This document shows positions 35,189 through 43,545 of a stretch of 64,000 nucleotides of DNA, piece after piece. The notes under the pieces were generated by a model. It had not been told where the DNA came from. It searched no databases and saw only the letters and a list, made by a program, of their open reading frames with translations. The stretch comes from Paenibacillus sp. FSL W8-0186 (GTDB lineage: Bacteria; Bacillota; Bacilli; Paenibacillales; Paenibacillaceae), in the NCBI RefSeq assembly GCF_037969765.1, contig NZ_CP150207.1, positions 2,845,001 through 2,909,000 of the forward strand. The letters are read 5' to 3'. Positions within the stretch are counted from its first letter, which is position 1. Every line of letters starts with the position of its first letter. The translations under genes were made by a program, and so were the position numbers.

Positions 35189-35380
35189 ATCATCCCTCCT
35201 CTTCTATCTCCGACATAATATATAAAACTCCAGATATTGTCAAACGAAAAACGCCCACCATGATCCAAATGATGATGAGCGTTATAATGAACCAAACTTA
35301 AGAAATGTGCTTTTCCGATCCCAAGCTTACCGATGCTTTTAATTAGTTTACATAATTTTTGTTATGTTAATTAAATTATA

Positions 35381-35417
35381 CGCCCAGTATTCAGCGAATA
35401 TTTAACTGGGCCTTTTT
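35381..35417 (-). terminator. inverted repeat, probable terminator of the ssuC operon
   Basis: GCCCAGTAt ... AACTGGGC lies 22 nt beyond the stop of the permease gene. It is followed by T residues on the plus strand and by AT-rich DNA on the minus strand, so direction is uncertain. Confidence 0.45.
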
Positions 35418-35439
35418 AGCATTCAACCTCCATTTTGCA

Positions 35440-36210
35440 TTATCGCCTTAGCGATGTCGTGCTGACCACACCGTAGCGCGACAGCAACTTTCGCCCAAGC
35501 AGCGCTACCGCACGATCCGTCAGAAATCCCATCAATCCCAGACAAATCAGCCCGACAAAAATCCAATCTGTGCGGAAAAATAGGCGTGAATTCCAGATTA
35601 AATACCCTACGCCCTCGTTGGAAGCGATCATTTCGGCGCCGATAATCGCCATAAACGACGTGCCCATCGCCAGGCGGACGCCCGTAAAGATGTACGGAAC
35701 CGTGGCCGGAATGATCACATGAAGGACGATTTGCCATTCCGAGGCGCCCATACTGCGAGCGGAGCGGATTTTATCCTCTTCAACGGACAGGACGCCCGTC
35801 AGCGTGTTGAGAATAACGATAAAAAATGTAGCGTACATGATCAGCATCACTTTCGACGTTTCCCCAATGCCGAACCAGACCAGAAATAAGGTAATAAAGG
35901 CTATCGGCGGAATGAATCGTATAAAATTGAGGAAAGGCTCCGCAAACAAGCGGATTGCGTACACTTTTCCAATGATGATGCCCGTAGGCACGGCGATCAG
36001 ACTGCCCAGCGTCCAGCCCAATAATACGCGGTATGCGCTGATTCCGATGTATTGCAACAGCGTTCCGTCCACTAGCAGCTCATAGCCACCTTTAGCCGTA
36101 TAGAGCGGCCCTGGAAGGATTTCCGGACCGTACACCAGCGACAGCAATTGCCAGAGGCCAAGGATGAAGAACCAGAACAGCAGCTGCAGTGACATTTTTT
36201 TCGTATTCAT
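35440..36210 (-). CDS. ssuC: ABC transporter permease, sulfonate/taurine type
   Basis: The protein has 256 aa. About six membrane helices are present, with the EAA-loop region SARSMGASEWQIVLHVIIPATVPYI, a landmark of SsuC/TauC-type permeases. It works with the ATPase and binding protein encoded upstream. It is the last gene of the MarR-ASST-SsuABC operon. The true substrate may be an aryl sulfate or aryl sulfonate rather than an alkyl sulfonate, given its partner. Confidence 0.88.
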   Translation of the reverse strand: MNTKKMSLQLLFWFFILGLWQLLSLVYGPEILPGPLYTAKGGYELLVDGTLLQYIGISAYRVLLGWTLGSLIAVPTGIIIGKVYAIRLFAEPFLNFIRFIPPIAFITLFLVWFGIGETSKVMLIMYATFFIVILNTLTGVLSVEEDKIRSARSMGASEWQIVLHVIIPATVPYIFTGVRLAMGTSFMAIIGAEMIASNEGVGYLIWNSRLFFRTDWIFVGLICLGLMGFLTDRAVALLGRKLLSRYGVVSTTSLRR

Positions 36211-36233
36211 TTGCTTTCCTCCGCTTCCCTTTT

Positions 36234-37010
36234 TTACTCCTCAAAATGTGCTTGGATCTGATTGTAAAGAACATGGAACTCCGGACTAGTCAAATCCCGG
36301 GGGTAACCAAGCGGTACATCATAAATATGTGTAATTTGGGAGGCAGGCCCCGACGACATAATACCGATGCGTCCTCCGAGCAGTAACGCCTCCTGAATAT
36401 CATGCGTCACAAATATCACCGTTTTGTCGGTATCCCGCCAAATGTTCACCAGCTCCCTCTGCATCGTGCGGCGGGTCATCGCATCCAGCGCTCCGAAAGG
36501 TTCATCCATCAGGAGAATGGCCGGATCGTTCGAGAGCACTCTTGCTAGTTGAACTCGCTGCTTCATGCCGCCGGACAGCTCCCGCGGGAATTTGTTCTCA
36601 TGTCCCTTGAGCCCTACAAGCGAAATGAACCGGTCCGATACTTCCTTCCGGCGAACAGCTGGAATCCGTTTCATCCGCAGGCCGAACTCCACATTCTCCC
36701 TCACCGTCAGCCAAGGGAACAGGGAGGAATCCGCCTGCTGGAAGACGACCGCCCGATCCTGTCCGGGCCGTTCTACTTCCTTCTCACCCACCTTGACCTG
36801 TCCGGAGGTTTTTGACACAAAGCCCGCGATCAAGCTAAGGAGAGTCGATTTACCACAGCCGCTTGGCCCCAGCAGGACAAAGAACTCGCCTCCTTTGACC
36901 ACCAGACTCACGTCCTGGATGATGTAATGAAGATCCCCGGCAGCCTGGGGCGCATAGCTCTTGTTCAACCGTTCAATATGAATTTCGTTAGACTTCGGCA
37001 ATGAACTCAC
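36234..37010 (-). CDS. ssuB: ABC transporter ATP-binding protein, sulfonate/taurine type
   Basis: The protein has 258 aa and a GTG start with GGGGGAG upstream. Walker A is GPSGCGKST, the signature is LSGGMKQRVQLAR, Walker B is ILLMDEPFGALD, and the H-loop His is in FVTHDIQEAL. It is a typical SsuB/TauB importer ATPase and energises the permease encoded next to it. It starts 17 nt after the binding-protein gene. Confidence 0.92.
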   Translation of the reverse strand: MSSLPKSNEIHIERLNKSYAPQAAGDLHYIIQDVSLVVKGGEFFVLLGPSGCGKSTLLSLIAGFVSKTSGQVKVGEKEVERPGQDRAVVFQQADSSLFPWLTVRENVEFGLRMKRIPAVRRKEVSDRFISLVGLKGHENKFPRELSGGMKQRVQLARVLSNDPAILLMDEPFGALDAMTRRTMQRELVNIWRDTDKTVIFVTHDIQEALLLGGRIGIMSSGPASQITHIYDVPLGYPRDLTSPEFHVLYNQIQAHFEE

Positions 37011-37027
37011 GGATGTCTCCCCCTCTC

Positions 37028-38038
37028 TTATTCCAATGCTATGACACGATCCGGGAATGCGATACGGACCAGTTCCAAATTTAATTTATGGTTCAAGTCA
37101 AAATCCCGCTCGATGATGCCGTTCTCCACCATATATTTCTTCTGGCCAGCCAGGCCTTCATACGCTTGCTGGGTGAAACCGATTTGCCAGGGGTTCTTCG
37201 GAAGATCCTTCAAGGTCGCTTCTCTAGGCTGCTTTACTTCGGCATACATAATATCTGCCGCCTCGTCTGGATGAGCCTGGGCATAGGCGGAGGCTTCGTC
37301 CAATGCCCTCAGAAACCCTACGAGACCATCCCCATACTCTTGGATCAGCTCGTTGGAAGCGATAAGACCCGTGCCAAGCCGCACCGGAGTTTGCGACATG
37401 TCCGCCAGCTCGTGCGCCTCTTCGAGCGCTATAAATTTCTCGTTGAGTACGGCTCCGTAAACCCAAGCTGCATCGATCTCTCCTTTTTTTAAGGCCACAT
37501 AAGCTTCGTCAAAACCGCCTTGACCCACAAGTGTCACATCGGATAACTGAATGCCGTGCTGCTGCAAATACACATCCCACAAATATGGGATGAACGTTCC
37601 GCGCGAGAAGCTCAGCTTCTTGTCTTTCAAATCCGCCGCACTGACGATTTCATGACGGGCAAACAATTTCCACTCGCTAGCGCTTAGGTCGGTCGCCGTT
37701 CCGGAAGAAGCGAAGATCGAATAGTCTCCTTTACTGACGGCATTCAGCAGAGGGAAATCCGCGCCAAAGGCGATGTCAACCTGTTTGATGAACAGGGAAT
37801 TGACCCCTTCGGCCGGAGTGGCGAAGTTCACCAGCTCGGCGTCTATGCCGTGCTTCTCAAAAATTCCTTTGTTTTTAGCGACACGAAACACGGTATTCGT
37901 GGAAATGTCCGCTATTCTCAGCTTGAGTTTGCTGCCTTGATCCGAACCTGAAGCCGTTTGGCAGGCGCTGAGCAGCGTACCCGCAAGCAGGAGCGTGATG
38001 ATCGATAGGCTTATATGACGAATGCTGTGTTTTTTCAT
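37028..38038 (-). CDS. ssuA: sulfonate-type substrate-binding lipoprotein
   Basis: The protein has 336 aa. The lipoprotein signal ends LLSACQT (lipobox LSAC). The mature part is an SsuA/NMT1-like periplasmic-binding-protein fold (TNTVFRVAKNKGIFEKHGI, NFATPAEGVN, DIAFGADFPLL, AYVALKKGEIDAAWV). It captures a sulfonate or sulfate ester outside the cell. Its ATG overlaps the TGA of the arylsulfotransferase gene by 4 nt (ATGA), so the two are translated in a coupled way. Confidence 0.88.
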   Translation of the reverse strand: MKKHSIRHISLSIITLLLAGTLLSACQTASGSDQGSKLKLRIADISTNTVFRVAKNKGIFEKHGIDAELVNFATPAEGVNSLFIKQVDIAFGADFPLLNAVSKGDYSIFASSGTATDLSASEWKLFARHEIVSAADLKDKKLSFSRGTFIPYLWDVYLQQHGIQLSDVTLVGQGGFDEAYVALKKGEIDAAWVYGAVLNEKFIALEEAHELADMSQTPVRLGTGLIASNELIQEYGDGLVGFLRALDEASAYAQAHPDEAADIMYAEVKQPREATLKDLPKNPWQIGFTQQAYEGLAGQKKYMVENGIIERDFDLNHKLNLELVRIAFPDRVIALE

Positions 38039-39486
38039 TGCGGATCCCTTTCCTTCCTGTCCGCCTCGTCCGTCGTAGCCACGCAGAAGGCGCCCTCGCT
38101 GTAAGCTGCAGTTCCCTCGACTTCAACGGTCATCCAGGCACCTCTCGGAGCTGCGCCAGGCAAGCGGAAATCAGCTACATCCACCGGTTCAATTTCGGTC
38201 TCCACTGGTTTCTCCAGCTGCGGTATCCATCCATAGGGTACACGGTAAGCCCGATAAACCATATTGGAATTGCGTTTGTTTTTGTAAGGAGAAATGTATT
38301 CCCAGACCAGTTCATGCTCCCGGGTAACTTCAAAAATCCGTCCATCCGCCCCTTCGGTAATCAGCGTATTTCCGTTCGGCAGCCGCTGTGCGGAGCTGAT
38401 ATACGGACTATAGAACCGATACGAGTCGAGCGGCGCCTGGAATCCCGCTTCGGTCGGGGTATACTGCCATTCGATCTCCAGCGTGACCGGGTTGATCTCC
38501 AAAATGCGGGAATGGTCGCGGCGCGCCACCTTCAGCCCGTCAGGAGCTTCGGGATTCGGTCTGCCATAGCCGCCCCAGCCCCCGTTGTCGAACACGAGAA
38601 GATTACCTTCGCCCGGCAGGCCTTTAGGAATCAGGTGGGCATGATGCTGGCCGATGATCCAGCCGAGATGTTCCGTTTCTTTCGTATCGTAATTCGGGCC
38701 GAGCTTCCAGACAATGTGGCCTGATCGCTTGTCGATGATCGCGATAATGTTCGTTTCGCGGGCATCCCAGATCAGATTATCCGGGTGGAAGCGCTCATCG
38801 CCAGCATCGTAGTGCTTGTTGGGTCCCAGCACGGATACGGAGTTGATATGCATCCAATCCCCGGCGTGCGTGCCGAATGCCCGGGTGTTGGGATCGCGGT
38901 ACAGCGCCGCCTTGGCATCATCATCGAACCCCAGCTCATGGAAGTGGTCGCTGACCGCCCACTCCCAAATGACATTCCCCTCCCAGTCCACCTCGATAAT
39001 CGTATCGTCGAGCAGCTCGGTATCGGAGATGTCGGGGCGTTGCACGTTTTTGTGCGCAAGGATTATGGTGTTGCCGGAGTCGACTTTTGGTTCCAGCCCC
39101 GGTGCATAGTAGCCGACCGGATTGCCTTCCCGCTGATAATCGTGATGTTGGCGCGCCATCCACTGCGCCGGGTGCCCCGGGTCTTCAATCCAGGCATAGC
39201 GGTCGAATTTCCAGACGATGTTGCCCTCCCAATCCACCTGGACGAGATTTTTCTCATCCTGGAAGCCGTATTTTGGATCGCGCTCCGACGTGCTGCCCAG
39301 GACGTAGCCGCCCGGGAACAATTTGTTCGGAAAGCCCCGCAGACCTTTCCATAAATGAACCTCTCTTCCATTCATATCAATGAGCAGCGCCCCGGTATCG
39401 GCAGCCTGATAAATCGTATAGCCGCTCCATGCTTTTTCCGGCAAATATACCGTCGTTCCCGTCGGATAAATCGTGGGATGTCCCAT
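38035..39486 (-). CDS. arylsulfotransferase-family (ASST-like) beta-propeller protein
   Basis: The protein has 483 aa. Repeated blade motifs VDWEGNIVWKFDR, VDWEGNVIWEWAV and DKRSGHIVWKLGP belong to the arylsulfotransferase beta-propeller family. The His-rich GQHHAHLIPKG and HGDWMH-type segments carry the probable catalytic His residues. These enzymes move sulfate between aryl esters without PAPS. No signal peptide is visible. The start at 39486 (AGGAGAG before it) is chosen over the 24-nt longer frame. It is fused by a 4-nt overlap to the sulfonate binding protein gene, and a MarR gene lies 33 nt upstream. Cytoplasmic ASST is unusual. Confidence 0.8.
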   Translation of the reverse strand: MGHPTIYPTGTTVYLPEKAWSGYTIYQAADTGALLIDMNGREVHLWKGLRGFPNKLFPGGYVLGSTSERDPKYGFQDEKNLVQVDWEGNIVWKFDRYAWIEDPGHPAQWMARQHHDYQREGNPVGYYAPGLEPKVDSGNTIILAHKNVQRPDISDTELLDDTIIEVDWEGNVIWEWAVSDHFHELGFDDDAKAALYRDPNTRAFGTHAGDWMHINSVSVLGPNKHYDAGDERFHPDNLIWDARETNIIAIIDKRSGHIVWKLGPNYDTKETEHLGWIIGQHHAHLIPKGLPGEGNLLVFDNGGWGGYGRPNPEAPDGLKVARRDHSRILEINPVTLEIEWQYTPTEAGFQAPLDSYRFYSPYISSAQRLPNGNTLITEGADGRIFEVTREHELVWEYISPYKNKRNSNMVYRAYRVPYGWIPQLEKPVETEIEPVDVADFRLPGAAPRGAWMTVEVEGTAAYSEGAFCVATTDEADRKERDPQ

Positions 39487-39519
39487 ATTGCTCTCTCCTT
39501 TCATACACACCGTATAAAT

Positions 39520-40062
39520 TTAGTAGGTAATAAACCGGTTCGTTCGCTGCAGGCCAGCCTTTAGCTGGTTGGCTGCCGCCGCGTCGCTGTCCTCCAAGGA
39601 CTTCGTCAGGCGCAAAACTCCTTCTGCGAATCCGTCCAGCCGGTCATGCAGGCTCCGGAATAATGATATTTGAAATTCAAGCTCATCCAGCGTAAATTCG
39701 CCGAAAATGGCATCGATCATATATGTAGCTGCTGCCCAGTTGCGTTCAACCATCCGCTTCCCCTCCTCGGTAATATGCAGAGCCACGGATCTGCGATCTA
39801 CCTCATTGCGTCTGCGAATGGCGTAACCCAGCTTCTCCAGCTTGTCGCAGATTGCCGTGACAGCGCCAGACGTAAAATCCAGCTGTTCCGCCAAATCTCC
39901 AAGCCTTTGTTCCCCATCCCGCAAAATGGCGTTCAGGATAAGCATGCCGGGAAGCGGCACGCCTTCGATCGCAATTTTGTCCCGCTCCTTCACAAATCGC
40001 CTGACGAGCCGGCGGAAATGCCAATCCGCCTCCTCCATTCGCGCCCAATCTTTATATTCCAT
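39520..40062 (-). CDS. MarR family regulator of the sulfur operon
   Basis: The protein has 180 aa. A MarR winged helix (about 50-120) includes LGDLAEQLDFTSGAVTAICDKLEKLGYAIRRRNEVDRRSV, with long N- and C-terminal helices for dimerisation. It starts at ATG with GGAAGGAG upstream. It heads the operon, so it probably controls itself and the ASST-Ssu genes, with an aromatic ligand lifting repression (inference). A hairpin at 40137-40191 lies upstream. Confidence 0.85.
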   Translation of the reverse strand: MEYKDWARMEEADWHFRRLVRRFVKERDKIAIEGVPLPGMLILNAILRDGEQRLGDLAEQLDFTSGAVTAICDKLEKLGYAIRRRNEVDRRSVALHITEEGKRMVERNWAAATYMIDAIFGEFTLDELEFQISLFRSLHDRLDGFAEGVLRLTKSLEDSDAAAANQLKAGLQRTNRFITY

Positions 40063-40136
40063 AACGCTCCTTCCTGTCCCAATCCTCCAAGCCGCTGGAG
40101 ATATACTGGACGATCTTCTAGATTCGTCAAATACAG

Positions 40137-40191
40137 AAAAGGCTCCCTGTTCTTTACCGAAAATTACTCGGTATTGAACATAGGAGCCTTT
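40137..40191 (-). terminator. large inverted repeat, probable terminator of the TetR gene
   Basis: AAAGGCTCC.TGTTC.TACCGA / TCGGTA.GAACA.GGAGCCTTT forms a long imperfect hairpin. On the minus strand TTTTCTG follows. It lies about 130 nt after the tetR stop and about 75 nt before the MarR gene, so it may also act as a leader structure of the sulfur operon. Confidence 0.5.
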
Positions 40192-40321
40192 GGTGGACCA
40201 ATCGGCTAATAATTTAGTTTAATCCTGAAATAATGAATGATTAGATAATGAACAACGACCTATCAGGCTTGAAATCAGATTAAACCAATTAACCTTACCT
40301 GTCAAGTGAGTATTTTGAATT

Positions 40322-40906
40322 TTATAGCAAGGCATGATGCTTCCCTTCTTTCGTCAGCTTAAGTACAGCTTCGGCCATGAATTCCGGCGAATACGGAAAA
40401 TCATTCTGCAGCCACCAGCTTGCGACTGAGAAATGAGCTGCAATGCTGTAGCGCCAGTGGATCTCCGCAGGAACTCCGTCAATGGCTTGCTGTACATCTA
40501 CGACTTGCCCCATTGCCTCTTGGACAATATCGGAGAACAGTTCCATAATATCCAGCTCGTATCCCCTATTCAGAATCACCTTGAAGTAGTAGCTCTGTTC
40601 TTTCAGATGCCGATAGAAAGCCAGCAGGTAGCCGGAGCTGATCGTATCCGCGCTGCTGTTATCGATGCTGGTAGACAGCACAGATTCTTTCAAGGATTGA
40701 AACAAATCCTCGACATTTTGTACGAGCAAATCGTATTTATTCTCATAATGCTGATAAAAGGTCGAACGGTTCAGCTTCGCTTTTTTCGTCAAGTCCTGTA
40801 TCGTAATCTGTCTCCACTCTTTCTCATAGAGAAGCTCAAACAAAGCTTCCTTCAGCTGCTCCTTCGATCGGATGCTTCTCTTGTCGTCCCGATAATCAAA
40901 CGCCAT
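40322..40906 (-). CDS. TetR family regulator (TetR_C/DUF-type)
   Basis: The protein has 194 aa. The N-terminal HTH reads TKKAKLNRSTFYQHYENKYDLL, typical of TetR regulators of the 'SRSKEQLKEALFELL' subgroup. The C-terminal ligand domain is all-helical. The neighbouring SDR gene at 41163 is divergently transcribed with a 256-nt gap, so it is a plausible target. A clear terminator structure follows. The ligand is unknown. Confidence 0.85.
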   Translation of the reverse strand: MAFDYRDDKRSIRSKEQLKEALFELLYEKEWRQITIQDLTKKAKLNRSTFYQHYENKYDLLVQNVEDLFQSLKESVLSTSIDNSSADTISSGYLLAFYRHLKEQSYYFKVILNRGYELDIMELFSDIVQEAMGQVVDVQQAIDGVPAEIHWRYSIAAHFSVASWWLQNDFPYSPEFMAEAVLKLTKEGKHHALL

Positions 40907-41162
40907 GGTTTAGCACTCCTTGTTCCTTTGCGTTATCGATCTCTGAATATCCTTTTTATTTCATTATATTTAGATTTCTCTTTCATCCTTTCAAAATTTA
41001 CATCATAAGGAAATTAATATCAACCGACAGAATGAGGGATTCTGTTGGGATATTCTATCATTACCTTAGCTTCTAACAGGTGAGAACGGGATATAATGAA
41101 TAATGAATTAGGATACTGTACATCAGCAGCGCGCAAATAAATAGATCAAGGAGTGTTGGCCT

Positions 41163-41951
41163 ATGAATTTGAATCTTACAGGAAAAAAAGTACTCGTAGC
41201 AGCCTCTAGTAAAGGGATCGGGAGAGCGATCGCAGCATGCTTTGCCAGTGAAGGAGCTCATATTATGCTTTGCTCACGTCATGAGGATGATTTGAAGGCA
41301 GCAGCGGAAGAGCTTAGGGGACATTATAATGCGCAAGTTCACTATAAGGTAACCGATCTTTCCGTGAAGCAGGATATCGAGGATTTAGTTCAAGCCACTG
41401 CCGAGGCTTTCGGAGGCTTGGATATTCTAGTTACAAATTCCGGCGGCCCGCCAAGCGGAAGGTTCGAGGAAATGGAGGACGATGCATGGGAGCACGCTTT
41501 TCATCAAAATTTGATGAGCGTCATCCGGCTTATTCGCTGCTCCCTTCCCTATTTAAAACGCTCGAAAAACGGCCGCATCGTGAATATCACATCAACCTCA
41601 GTGAAGCAGCCCATTGAAGGTCTTATTCTTTCCAACACCTACCGTGCGGGTATCGCCGGTCTGGCCAAGACCCTGGCCCATGAGCTGGCTCCTGACGGCA
41701 TTCTAATCAACACGGTAGCGCCTGGAAGAATTGCGACGGATCGCATCTATCAATTGGATAAGCATAAAGCAGAATCAATGAATACCCCTATGGAGGAAAT
41801 TCGTGCCCGGGCAGAGCAGAATATTCCTCTAGGCCGTTATGGTCAGCCGGATGAGCTTGCCAAAATGGTGGTGTTTCTGGCCTCGACCGCTAATTCCTAC
41901 ACAACCGGACAGACAATACTTGTTGACGGAGGGATGGTCAAGTCGCTATAG
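41163..41951 (+). CDS. SDR-family protein with an altered active site
   Basis: The protein has 262 aa. The Rossmann fold is VLVAASSKGIGRAIAACF (TGxxxGxG-like), with TNSGGPP and VNITSTS segments and a C-terminal DGG. At the place of the usual YxxxK it reads SNTYRAG, so the catalytic Tyr position is Ser and the Lys position is Arg. This group is annotated as 3-oxoacyl-ACP reductase-like but may not use the standard mechanism. It is expressed away from the TetR gene and is followed by a terminator shared with the convergent P450 gene. Confidence 0.85.
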   Translation: MNLNLTGKKVLVAASSKGIGRAIAACFASEGAHIMLCSRHEDDLKAAAEELRGHYNAQVHYKVTDLSVKQDIEDLVQATAEAFGGLDILVTNSGGPPSGRFEEMEDDAWEHAFHQNLMSVIRLIRCSLPYLKRSKNGRIVNITSTSVKQPIEGLILSNTYRAGIAGLAKTLAHELAPDGILINTVAPGRIATDRIYQLDKHKAESMNTPMEEIRARAEQNIPLGRYGQPDELAKMVVFLASTANSYTTGQTILVDGGMVKSL

Positions 41952-41978
41952 CAACAATATGAAATAATGATGGAAGAA

Positions 41979-42010
41979 AGGCTAATCCCTCCAAAGGATT
42001 AGCCTTTTTA
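41979..42010 (+). terminator. terminator between the SDR and P450 genes
   Basis: AGGCTAATCC / GGATTAGCCT is followed by TTTTAAG. Confidence 0.85.
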
Positions 42011-42032
42011 AGATGGCATGAATGCTTGCTAG

Positions 42033-43262
42033 TCAAGCATAATTAGCGACGAGCGGCAGTGACAGCAGCGATTGCCCAGCCGCCGAAGGCTGCAGGTGAT
42101 CCTCTAACTGAAAGCCGGGAACAGGCTCGATTTTGCTAAACCGCTGAACGAATTGCTCGAGCATGATCGCAGCCTCCAATCTGGCGAGCGGAGCACCCAG
42201 GCAGAAATGCGGGCCATTGCCGAACGTCAGATGCTTCTTGCTATTATGCCGGCGAATATCCAGCTTGAACGGATCGTCAAACATCGCTTCATCGTGGTTG
42301 GCTGCGCTCATCCAAGTGATGACGACATCCCCCTTCTTCAGCTCGACCCCCAGCAGGTTGTTATCCTGTTTGACCGTCCGGTCCATCTTGCTGATGTGGA
42401 AACGGTAGCGCAGCATCTCTTCTACCGTATTCGGAATCAGTCCGGGATCCTGCCGCAGTTCGCTATATATCGTATTATCATCATATAAAAAAGAGTAAAA
42501 CGTATTGGCCATCAAATGGCTTGTCGTCTCGATGCCCGCTGCCAAAATGAACATCGTTGTCCGTACGATCTCATCATCAGTGAACCGTTCCCCGTCGACC
42601 TCCGCCCGGATCAAATCGGAAATGATGTCCTCCTGCAGATGATCGCGTTTATCCAAAACTAAGGGGTATAAGAATGAATAATATTCCCGGGCGGCCTTGC
42701 CCTTTAATTCATTCACCTGATCCACATTCTGCTTGCTGGTCGGCATGAAGAGAATGTCCACCCATTCCTTGAAGAGGTTCCGGTGTTCCCACGGCACGCC
42801 AAGCAGCTCCGACATGACGATTGTCGGAAGCGGGGATGTCAGACTGCTTACGATATCGACAGACGTTTTGTCCGGTATCTCGTCAATCAGTTCGTCGACG
42901 ATGCCGCGAATGCGCGGCTCCCATAATTTCAGGCTGCGGGGAGTAAAAGCGCTCGCAAGCAGGGCCCGCCGTTTGCGATGTTCGGGGGGATCCACACCAA
43001 GATTAAGCTTTTCCGCGATATGGCCTTCCTTCGTATTCGTTCCCACATCAATGATTGTCCTTGTACGCACGCTGGAGAAGTATTCATGATCGCTGAGCAC
43101 CCGTTTGACGTCGTCGTACCTGAATACATTCCAAGTATTTGTCTCCGGATGATAGCTGATTGGCTCATGCAGCAGCTTCTCTTCATACCACGGATAAGGA
43201 TTGAATTCATCGGATTTGGTGCTGAACCTTGTTATCTCCGAGACCGGAATGATTTCTCGCAT
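42033..43262 (-). CDS. cytochrome P450 (CYP107-like)
   Basis: The protein has 409 aa. The I-helix is AAGIETTSH, ExxR is EEMLRYR, and the heme loop is FGNGPHFCLG with axial Cys354. It is a soluble class I bacterial P450 that needs separate redox partners, and none is encoded in this window. GGGAGG precedes the ATG. It is monocistronic and convergent to the SDR gene. The substrate is unknown; a role in secondary metabolism or fatty-acid oxidation is typical for the group. Confidence 0.92.
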   Translation of the reverse strand: MREIIPVSEITRFSTKSDEFNPYPWYEEKLLHEPISYHPETNTWNVFRYDDVKRVLSDHEYFSSVRTRTIIDVGTNTKEGHIAEKLNLGVDPPEHRKRRALLASAFTPRSLKLWEPRIRGIVDELIDEIPDKTSVDIVSSLTSPLPTIVMSELLGVPWEHRNLFKEWVDILFMPTSKQNVDQVNELKGKAAREYYSFLYPLVLDKRDHLQEDIISDLIRAEVDGERFTDDEIVRTTMFILAAGIETTSHLMANTFYSFLYDDNTIYSELRQDPGLIPNTVEEMLRYRFHISKMDRTVKQDNNLLGVELKKGDVVITWMSAANHDEAMFDDPFKLDIRRHNSKKHLTFGNGPHFCLGAPLARLEAAIMLEQFVQRFSKIEPVPGFQLEDHLQPSAAGQSLLSLPLVANYA

Positions 43263-43545
43263 ATGATTTCCTCCCTTTCAGACAAATATTGATTTCTATT
43301 TTTGTATGAATCAGACAACCCGGCATTTAGTAAAAATTTACGTCAAACTCACTCTATGATCAACCGACACATTGCTTCGATCTGTTGAAGAACTTCAGAG
43401 CTTCTATGGAAAACTAGCGGAAGAAGCATGTACTCTTTCCTAGCAATATAAGCAATTTGAAGGATATTCACTTTGACTTGTTAACCCTGATAATGGATAT
43501 GTAAATATATTTTACCATTTTCTCATTATGAAAGGAGTTTTGCTC

